NCBI GenBank assembly: GCA_900539945.1
Contig: UQDV01000047.1
Location: 1-10,881, forward strand
Reading direction: 5' to 3'
Source of the DNA: an uncultured Faecalibacterium sp.
Lineage (GTDB): Bacteria; Bacillota; Clostridia; Oscillospirales; Ruminococcaceae
Length of the DNA: 10,881 nucleotides
Below the pieces are notes generated by a model. It was not told the origin of the DNA and made no database searches. It was given only the letters and a program-made list of their open reading frames with translations. Both the position numbers and the translations under genes were made by a program. Shown here in pieces: positions 6,142 to 10,881 of this stretch (the stretch's first letter is position 1; each line of letters opens with the position of its first letter).

Positions 6142-7524
6142 ATGTTCATGTACACCGACTACAACCAGCATCTGCTGGACAATGTAAAAAAGATCCACTT
6201 CATCGGCTGCGGCGGCAGCGGCATGTATCCTCTGATCCAGATCCTGGCCGCCAAGGGCTACGAGATCTCCGGCAGTGATGTGCTGGACGGCAGCATCATC
6301 CGCTACGAGCGGGAGATGGGCGTGAAGGTCAGCCTGGGCCACAGCGCCGACAACATCATCGGTGTGGACATGGTGGTGTATTCCGCAGCCATCTCCAAGG
6401 ACAACGTGGAGCTGTGTGCCGCTTCCTCCTACGGCATCCCCACCATCGAGCGCAGCGTGCTGCTGGGCTATGTGAGCCGTCTGTACAGGCAGAGCATCTG
6501 CGTGTCCGGCACCCATGGCAAGACCACCACTACTTCTATGATCACCACCGCACTGGAGCTGGCCGGCCGCGATCCCTCTGCCGTCATCGGCGGCAAGCTG
6601 CCCCTGATCAACGGCTACGGCAAGGCCGGCAAGGGCGATGACATCGTCATTGAGGCCTGCGAGTTCGCCGAGACCTTCCTCAAGCTCACCCCGTACCTGT
6701 CGGTGGTGCTGAACATCGACAACGACCATCTGGACTACTACGGCAGCATGGGCGAGCTGAAGTTTGCCTTCAAGCGCTTTGCCCTGATGACCCAGTTCAT
6801 GATCTTTGCCAACGTCGACGACAAGAATACCATGGACGTCATGTATACGCTGGACCGCCGCGTGCGCACATTCGGCATCGAGAACGACGGCGACTATCAG
6901 GCTGTCAACGTGCAGGAATATAAGCCTGGCTTCTTCGAGTTCGACCTCAAGGAGTGGAGCAAGATCACCGGCCACATCCGCCTGTCCGTGCCGGGCCGCC
7001 ACAACATCTACAACGCCCTGGCCATGTGCGCCGTAGGCCGCTTTGTGGGCCTGACCGTGGAGCAGTGTGCCGAGGCCGCCCTGAACTTCAAGGGTGCCGG
7101 CCGCCGCTTTGAGGTGTACGGCGAGTGCAACGGTGCACTGGTCATCGACGACTACGCCCACCACCCCACCGAGCTGCGCGCTACCCTGAACACCGCCAAG
7201 GAAATGGGCTACAAGCGCCTGATCGCCGTGCACCAGCCGTTTACATACAGCCGCACCAAGATGCTGTTCAACGACTTCGTGGACGTGCTGAAGATCCCCG
7301 ACATCACCGTGCTGACCCCCATCATGGGCAGCCGTGAACCCAACGACCCCACCATCACCAGCGCCAAGCTGGCCGCCCAGATCCCCGGCTCCGTGCTGGT
7401 GGACAGCCTGCAGGCCGCTGCCGACTGGGTCAAGCAGAACGCACAGCCGGGTGACCTTGTCATCACCCTGGGCTGCGGCGACATCTACAAGGCCAGCAAG
7501 ATGATGGTGGCCGACAACCAGTAA
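6142..7524 (+). CDS. murC: UDP-N-acetylmuramate--L-alanine ligase (MurC)
   Basis: MurC uses ATP to add L-alanine to UDP-N-acetylmuramate, the first amino acid of the peptidoglycan stem peptide, in the cytoplasm. The 460 residues show all Mur ligase domains: N-terminal UDP-binding Rossmann fold with IGCGGSGM (21-28), central ATPase domain with the P-loop GTHGKTTTT (123-131), EACEFAETFL (171-180) and NIDNDHLDYY (191-200), then PGRHNIYNALA (284-294), and a C-terminal domain with RRFEVYGE (321-328), DDYAHHPTE (336-344), HQPFTYSRTK (364-373) and GCGDIYK (444-450). The DHL in NIDNDHLDYY and the DDYAHHP motif identify MurC rather than MurD, E or F. GGAGG lies 10 bases before the ATG at 6142; an in-frame ATG at 6148 would be too far. 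It is not in a division/cell-wall cluster here: its neighbours are unrelated and on the other strand. Confidence 0.97.
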   Translation: MFMYTDYNQHLLDNVKKIHFIGCGGSGMYPLIQILAAKGYEISGSDVLDGSIIRYEREMGVKVSLGHSADNIIGVDMVVYSAAISKDNVELCAASSYGIPTIERSVLLGYVSRLYRQSICVSGTHGKTTTTSMITTALELAGRDPSAVIGGKLPLINGYGKAGKGDDIVIEACEFAETFLKLTPYLSVVLNIDNDHLDYYGSMGELKFAFKRFALMTQFMIFANVDDKNTMDVMYTLDRRVRTFGIENDGDYQAVNVQEYKPGFFEFDLKEWSKITGHIRLSVPGRHNIYNALAMCAVGRFVGLTVEQCAEAALNFKGAGRRFEVYGECNGALVIDDYAHHPTELRATLNTAKEMGYKRLIAVHQPFTYSRTKMLFNDFVDVLKIPDITVLTPIMGSREPNDPTITSAKLAAQIPGSVLVDSLQAAADWVKQNAQPGDLVITLGCGDIYKASKMMVADNQ

Positions 7525-7538
7525 AGAATCTGCTATAC

Positions 7539-7574
7539 AAAAAGAGGAACGACAGCTGTCGTTCCTCTTTTTTT
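7539..7574. terminator. Bidirectional rho-independent terminator after murC
   Basis: GAGGAACGAC and GTCGTTCCTC flank AGCT, forming a continuous palindrome with A5 before it and T7 after it. It follows the murC stop by 14 bases and precedes the stop of the convergent gene at 7587 by 12 bases, so it can serve both. Confidence 0.92.
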
Positions 7575-7586
7575 CGTTGATCCGGG

Positions 7587-8060
7587 TCAGTTCCGCGAGC
7601 ACTTTTCCGCGTCGATGGCCAGCACGAACATCAGCACATAAAGCGCATCCTTCGGGTCGGTGATGTCCAGAACGTAGGTGTCCGTCCAGCGGAACGGTTC
7701 CTTGGACACGGCGGCCACCGTGCCGCCGTCCGGGCCGGTGATGGTATAGTCCCACTCGAACACATCGCCCTCCACATGCCAGCCGTTGAAGTCGATGTTG
7801 TACTTCGGCTTGAAGAAGGTCAGCTCCTTTTTCAGGGTGCCGATGCAGGTCTCGCCCTCGTACAGCTCAAACTTGGGCAGCCAGGTCAGGATCTCCTCCT
7901 TGACGGTGCCCAGCTCCTGCTGTTCTTCCGGGTCGTAGATCTTCAGGCAGTGCCCCCAGGACAGCTGCCCCTTGACCACATACACGGTGTTTTCGTTTTC
8001 GTCGTAGATGTCGTAGCTGTCAAACCAGCTGAATGCACGCTGTCTAAAAAGCAGTTTCAT
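7587..8060 (-). CDS. LURP-one-related / YxjI-like Tubby-C-fold protein
   Basis: This 157-residue protein resembles the bacterial YxjI/LURP-one-related family, beta-rich proteins with a Tubby C-terminal-like fold whose biochemical role is unknown. Seen: MKLLFRQRAFSWFDSYDIYD at the N-terminus, matching the family opening K-x-K-FSW-x-D-x-x-x-I-x-D; SWGHCLKIYD (34-43), then ELGTVKEEILTWLPKFELYE (49-68), the usual LG-x-I-x-x-K-x-x-x-x-x-P-x-F-x-I-Y stretch; repeated beta-strand patterns follow. It has no signal peptide, and a final hydrophobic run (YVLMFVLAID, 141-150) ends the fold. The ATG at 8060 is chosen because it matches family starts and has GTGAGG 8 bases before it; a GTG at 8069 is an alternative adding three residues. 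It has its own promoter and is downstream of the kinase-like gene on the same strand. Confidence 0.8.
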   Translation of the reverse strand: MKLLFRQRAFSWFDSYDIYDENENTVYVVKGQLSWGHCLKIYDPEEQQELGTVKEEILTWLPKFELYEGETCIGTLKKELTFFKPKYNIDFNGWHVEGDVFEWDYTITGPDGGTVAAVSKEPFRWTDTYVLDITDPKDALYVLMFVLAIDAEKCSRN

Positions 8061-8125
8061 CTTCCTCACCTCACTCGGAATACGATTTGGGACGTCCTTT
8101 TCGTGCGGTTCTTCCGCTTTTTTCC

Positions 8126-8154
8126 ATCATACCAGATTCTGCCTCATCGTGCAA
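8126..8154 (-). promoter_or_regulatory. Promoter for the LURP-one-like gene
   Basis: On the minus strand TTGCAC (8154-8149) and TATGAT (8131-8126) are 17 bases apart, with TGG before the -10 box giving an extended -10. The leader to the ATG at 8060 would be about 60 bases and contains a small GCGG/CCGC hairpin. Confidence 0.65.
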
Positions 8155-8161
8155 TCCCGAA

Positions 8162-8197
8162 GCAGCCCCGCCCGGAACATTCTCCGGGCGGGGCTGC
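8162..8197. terminator. 14-bp GC-rich hairpin after the kinase-like gene, possible terminator
   Basis: GCAGCCCCGCCCGG (8162-8175) pairs perfectly with 8184-8197 around an 8-base loop. It lies 11 bases after the kinase-like stop codon on the minus strand. The tail on that strand is TTCGGGATTGC, without a proper T run, so termination may be weak or the hairpin may act mainly to stabilise the transcript end. Confidence 0.5.
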
Positions 8198-8207
8198 CGT
8201 TTGCCGT

Positions 8208-9179
8208 TCAGTTTTCTACGATTCGGCATGTTTTGTCATTCTTTTTCGTTTTGTATTTCAGTGGCGTCTGCACTTCGGCACGGATCCTGCCCAGATAGGT
8301 GCGGGTCTGCTCCACACCGCCCAGAATGGCCTGCACCTGCTCCCGCTGTTCCGGCGTCAGGGCATCCTCTGCCAGCAGCTCCGCGTTGCCCTCCACGATG
8401 GTCAACGGTGTTTTCAGCTTGTGGGAAAGCTGCAAAATCTGCTCCCGCTGCTGCTGTTCCATCTGCCACTGCCGCTGCAGGCTGCCGGTCAGTGCATCGC
8501 CCATGGTTTGCAGCGCCTGTAAAGCACTCTCGTACTCCCGCACCTTTGCGCCGGAAAACACGGCACTGTCCAGCTCCTTCCGTGCCACCGCCTGCGCGGC
8601 GGCAGTCAGCTTTTCGGTCTCCTGGGTCAGAAAACGCCCGGTTCTGTGGGTACTCCACACCACCGCCCCCACCAGCAGCAGAATGCCCAGAATGCAGTGC
8701 ACGGTCTGCATATCCGGCAGCACGCCCCGCAGCGCAGGGTCGGCATAGGGCACGGCATAGTCAAATTGCAGCAGACAAACCGTTCCGTCCTGCAATTTCG
8801 ACGTCATGTAATACTGTGTGTAGCCAAAATGCCAGCGGGTTTTCCCCTGCCGATTCTCCATTGCCCGCTGCAAATGCCCGGCGTCCATGTTGGTGGCCAG
8901 CACCTCGTTGCTGTCCGGCGCGGCAAACAGGGCGTACCGGCACAAGGAGTCCAGCTGGGTCTCATCAAAGGTGGCGGCGGTCATGCCCGGTAAAACGTCC
9001 TGTGCGGCTTTCTGACAGGCCTGTGCAGCTTGATTCGCGGGAAGAAACAGCCCGCCGTTCTGGATCCACAGCATCAGCGCCAGCAGCCACCCCACCGCGA
9101 CCAGCAGGCAGGCCAGCGCCGTGCGCACCAGATATTGCAGCAGCACGCTGCGCAGAGAAATCAGTCTTCGCTTTTCCAT
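8208..9179 (-). CDS. Histidine-kinase-like sensor lacking the ATP-binding domain
   Basis: This 323-residue membrane protein has a short cytoplasmic N-terminus, TM1 (about 20-40), an outside sensor region (about 41-158), TM2 (about 159-178), a HAMP-like or linker helix, a glutamine-rich coiled coil (about 235-250) and a dimerisation/histidine box QLSHKLKTPLTIVEGNAELL (250-269) with candidate phospho-histidine H253. Residue 254 is Lys where kinases have Asp or Glu. Following two helices (to about 304) it ends after TPLKYKTKKNDKTCRIVEN, so the HATPase_c domain (N, G1, F, G2 boxes, normally about 110 residues) is absent, and only 147 bases separate it from the next gene. The last 16 codons are markedly AT-richer than the rest. 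Start ATG at 9179 is preceded by GTGGGG and lies inside the regulator gene (19-base overlap), showing translational coupling; an ATG at 9197 lacks a site. It may be a decayed kinase or a non-enzymatic sensor. Confidence 0.85.
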   Translation of the reverse strand: MEKRRLISLRSVLLQYLVRTALACLLVAVGWLLALMLWIQNGGLFLPANQAAQACQKAAQDVLPGMTAATFDETQLDSLCRYALFAAPDSNEVLATNMDAGHLQRAMENRQGKTRWHFGYTQYYMTSKLQDGTVCLLQFDYAVPYADPALRGVLPDMQTVHCILGILLLVGAVVWSTHRTGRFLTQETEKLTAAAQAVARKELDSAVFSGAKVREYESALQALQTMGDALTGSLQRQWQMEQQQREQILQLSHKLKTPLTIVEGNAELLAEDALTPEQREQVQAILGGVEQTRTYLGRIRAEVQTPLKYKTKKNDKTCRIVEN

Positions 9180-9841
9180 CGGTACCCCACGCCCCATACG
9201 GTATTGAGCAGCTTTTCCGGCTCCGACACGCCTGCCGCCCGCAGCTTTGCCCGGATGTTCTTGATGTGCTGGGTCACGGCGGTGTCGTCCGCTGTGCCGT
9301 CAATGCCAAAAACGGCCTCGTAAATTTGCTCCTTGGTAAAGGTCTGCCCGGCGTGCAGCGCCAGATGCTCGCAGATGGCATACTCCGAGCGGGTCAAGGG
9401 CAGCACCGCCCCCTCCACCGCCGCGCTCCGGGCGGTCAGGTCAAAGGCTACGCCGCTGCGCACCATCCGGTGTGCCGGAGTGCGGCTCTGCCGCCGCAGA
9501 TGTGCCGCTACCCGCGCCCGCAGCTCTGCCACCCGGAAGGGCTTGGACAAAAAGTCGTCTGCCCCGATGCCCAAGCCTTCCAGCACAGCCGCCTCGTCGG
9601 TGCGGGCACTCAGAAAGAGGATGGGCACTTCGGTCAGGCTGCGGATACGACGGCACACCGCAAAGCCGTCCTCTCCGGGCATCATCACATCCAGCAGGAT
9701 GCAGTCTGCCCAGCGGCAAAGCGCCTCGGTCAGTTCCCCGCCCGCCTGCCGCGTTTCTACCCGGTGTCCGTCCCGCTCCAGGGCGGTGCGGATCAGCTTG
9801 CAGAGCTCCAGATTGTCATCCAATGCCAGAATATTTGCCAC
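9161..9841 (-). CDS. OmpR/PhoB-family response regulator
   Basis: This 226-residue protein is a normal-length two-component transcription regulator. Receiver domain (about 1-115): acidic pair D8/D9, phospho-acceptor D51 in LLDVMMPGEDGF (49-60), switch residue S78 in LFLSAR and invariant K100-P101. A winged-helix DNA-binding domain follows (about 128-224) with LTRSEYAICEHLALH (about 149-163), the recognition-helix region DDTAVTQHIKNIRAKL, and the closing wing NTVWGVGYRW. All key receiver residues are present, so it should be phosphorylatable. It starts with GTG at 9841, with GAGG 7 bases upstream; that site overlaps the traX-like stop (9846-9848). Its 3' end overlaps the kinase-like gene. With its cognate partner lacking an ATPase domain, its phosphate source in vivo is unclear: another kinase or acetyl phosphate are possibilities. 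Confidence 0.95.
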   Translation of the reverse strand: MANILALDDNLELCKLIRTALERDGHRVETRQAGGELTEALCRWADCILLDVMMPGEDGFAVCRRIRSLTEVPILFLSARTDEAAVLEGLGIGADDFLSKPFRVAELRARVAAHLRRQSRTPAHRMVRSGVAFDLTARSAAVEGAVLPLTRSEYAICEHLALHAGQTFTKEQIYEAVFGIDGTADDTAVTQHIKNIRAKLRAAGVSEPEKLLNTVWGVGYRWKSED

Positions 9842-9845
9842 AAGA

Positions 9846-10709
9846 TCACCTCAGCACGTTATAAAGCAGGCAGGAAGCACCGTAAAGCAGATACACATGG
9901 GCCGGGTAGAACCAGTAGAACAGCTGCTTGTGACCCTTGCCGCGCTGGCCGTTGTACAGCAGCATCAGCAGCACCGCCGCCACCCCGAACCACTCGTAGT
10001 AGGCGGTAAACATCTGCGTCCATACAAAGCCCGCCTGCCGGCAAGCCATCCCAAAGGGCAGGGCAAAATCACACAGGAAAATCACCAGTGCCCATACCGT
10101 CAGCTGCACTTTGCGCCGTCCACGCAATGCATACAGCAGCACACCGCCCAGCAAAAAGCTCCAGCCGCCGTCCGTAATGCCGCTCCACATGGGCAGCGGG
10201 CTGGTGATGACAAATGCCACGACTGTCGAAGCGATGGGCATCTCCTGCACCCCGGGGAAAAGCAGCAGAAATACGACCACCACATAAGGCCAGCACAGCA
10301 CAGCGGCTATCGCAGCAATGCCCTTTGCCAGCTTCTTCTCCCGCAGCCAGTCGATACCCTGCCAGACGATGCACAGCAGCGCAAGATCCTGAAAAATAGC
10401 GTTCAGCGGGTAGAAGCCGTCTCCACGCCGGAAGGCCTTGGCGTAGATCATAAAAAATTCCAGGGCCGCCATGGCAGTACCAATGGCCCAGATGCGGATA
10501 AAATACCGTTTGCGGTCATGGGTATGGGCAAAGCCCTCCACCGTGCAGAACAGAAACAGCGGCGCACTGAGCCGCCCCAGCATATTGAACACCGTCGGGA
10601 TGCAGCCGGTGAACTCGAAGAAATAATGAATGTGGTCCAGCACCATCAGCACCAAGGCAATCATCTTGAGCTGGGTGCTGTCCAGCCCTTTTTTCGTCAG
10701 TTTATCCAT
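9846..10709 (-). CDS. TraX family membrane protein (putative acyltransferase)
   Basis: This 287-residue protein has eight or more membrane segments and fits the TraX family, named for the F-plasmid protein that N-acetylates pilin; chromosomal homologues are common in Clostridia and their substrates are unknown. Seen: KMIALVLMVLDHIHYFF (15-31), the family hallmark with an Asp-His pair in TM1; LGRLSAPLFLFCTVEGFAHT (44-63) followed by RKRYFIRIW (67-75), matching the LGR-x-x-P-x-F-x-F-x-x-EG-x-x-x-T-x-x-x-x-Y-x-x-R pattern; and FYWFYPAHVYLLY (264-276) near the end, matching the usual YP-x-H box. ATG at 10709 is chosen because AAAGGAG lies 7 bases upstream; an ATG at 10733 in frame has none. It leads an operon, ending 4 bases before the regulator GTG. 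No conjugation genes are visible, so pilin modification is not implied. Confidence 0.88.
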   Translation of the reverse strand: MDKLTKKGLDSTQLKMIALVLMVLDHIHYFFEFTGCIPTVFNMLGRLSAPLFLFCTVEGFAHTHDRKRYFIRIWAIGTAMAALEFFMIYAKAFRRGDGFYPLNAIFQDLALLCIVWQGIDWLREKKLAKGIAAIAAVLCWPYVVVVFLLLFPGVQEMPIASTVVAFVITSPLPMWSGITDGGWSFLLGGVLLYALRGRRKVQLTVWALVIFLCDFALPFGMACRQAGFVWTQMFTAYYEWFGVAAVLLMLLYNGQRGKGHKQLFYWFYPAHVYLLYGASCLLYNVLR

Positions 10710-10737
10710 ACAGATTCTCCTTTCTTTGTACACATTC

Positions 10738-10745
10738 AGTGTAAC
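10738..10745 (-). promoter_or_regulatory. Candidate extended -10 promoter for the traX-like operon
   Basis: On the minus strand TGTTACACT includes an extended -10 (TG-T-TACACT, about 10746-10738). No good -35 box is present 16-18 bases upstream, where the sequence is simply AT-rich. Transcription would start near 10731, about 22 bases before the ATG. The region 10710-10810 otherwise holds no gene; read-through from the rRNA terminator is an alternative source of transcript. Confidence 0.35.
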
Positions 10746-10810
10746 AGGAAAATCTGTAGAAAATATAAGGTTCTGCCTTTATGATACTATTTTCTTTCCC
10801 AAAACGCAAC

Positions 10811-10841
10811 AAAAAAGCCCTGAGAGAAATCTCTCAGGACT
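10811..10841 (-). terminator. Rho-independent terminator of the rRNA operon
   Basis: On the minus strand AGTCCTGAGAG (10841-10831) pairs with CTCTCAGGGCT (10826-10816, one G-T pair) around a 4-base ATTT loop, followed by a run of T (10816-10811). It lies 10 bases after the predicted 5S end. Confidence 0.88.
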
Positions 10842-10851
10842 TTCCATTCAA

Positions 10852-10881
10852 GTCGGCGACTACCTATTTTCACAAGCCGTT
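10852..10881 (-). rRNA. rrf: 5S ribosomal RNA, 3' end (partial)
   Basis: The minus strand reads AACGGCTTGTGAAAATAGGT followed by AGTCGCCGAC. This matches the 3' part of 5S rRNA, where the conserved G-A-(G/A)-A-(G/A)-T-AGGT stretch leads into the last strand of helix I (GTCGCCGAC). GAAAATAGGT is the form I expect in Ruminococcaceae. A terminator follows at once. The 5' three quarters, and presumably 23S and 16S, lie beyond the right edge. The identification rests on about 30 bases. Confidence 0.75.

Noticed and set aside
6118..7755. 545-codon minus-strand open frame across murC
   Set aside because: It mirrors the fully recognisable MurC gene, is full of Val/Gly/His/Ala typical of an antisense shadow, and crosses two genes and a terminator.
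8104..8122. GCGG-TTCTT-CCGC followed by six T on the plus strand, terminator-like
   Set aside because: The stem is only 4-5 bp and there is no plus-strand gene upstream; it lies in the leader of a minus-strand gene.
8087..10009. 640-codon plus-strand open frame across the kinase-like and regulator genes
   Set aside because: The opposite strand carries motif-complete families with ribosome sites and operon overlaps; this frame is Pro/Ala/Arg/Ser-rich with no recognisable domain.
9333..10784. 483-codon plus-strand open frame over the traX-like gene
   Set aside because: It is antisense to a hydrophobic multi-pass protein, giving the expected His/Gln-rich shadow; no domain was seen.

Overview
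The window looks like chromosome from a GC-rich, low-GC-phylum (Bacillota/Clostridia) gut bacterium, most likely a Ruminococcaceae/Oscillospiraceae relative such as Faecalibacterium, Gemmiger or Subdoligranulum. This is inferred from strong AGGAGG-type ribosome binding sites, GC-rich third codon positions, families typical of Clostridia (DegV, ECF S component, CoaX, dipicolinate synthase A), and a 5S rRNA 3' end with the GAAAATAGGT core I associate with clostridial cluster IV. Taxonomy was not tested.

Layout. 1-606 (minus): the first 202 codons of a dipicolinate synthase subunit A, cut by the window edge. 895-3539 (minus): a likely operon transcribed coaX (type III pantothenate kinase), then a Gfo/Idh/MocA oxidoreductase, then an ECF transporter S component that may carry pantothenate, ending at a strong terminator (800-841). 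3762-4958 (plus): coaBC, divergent from coaX, with back-to-back promoters in 3640-3715. The block can be read as a coenzyme A locus: uptake, phosphorylation to 4'-phosphopantothenate, then conversion to 4'-phosphopantetheine. 4999-5847 (minus): a DegV lipid-binding protein, convergent with coaBC across a bidirectional terminator. 6142-7524 (plus): murC, standing alone. 7587-8060 (minus): a LURP-one/YxjI-like protein. 8208-10709 (minus): a tightly packed traX-like / response regulator / histidine-kinase-like operon. 10811-10881 (minus): the terminator and 3' end of a 5S rRNA whose operon lies beyond the right edge.

Most notable points. The kinase-like protein at 8208-9179 keeps its sensor and dimerisation/histidine region but has no ATP-binding domain, no room for one before the next gene, and a lysine where the acidic residue after the phospho-accepting histidine normally sits. 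It is translationally coupled to an apparently intact OmpR-type regulator and a TraX-like membrane acyltransferase. The coaX 5' leader contains three segments that can pair in mutually exclusive ways, which may be a regulatory switch. No mobile elements, CRISPR arrays or tRNAs were seen.
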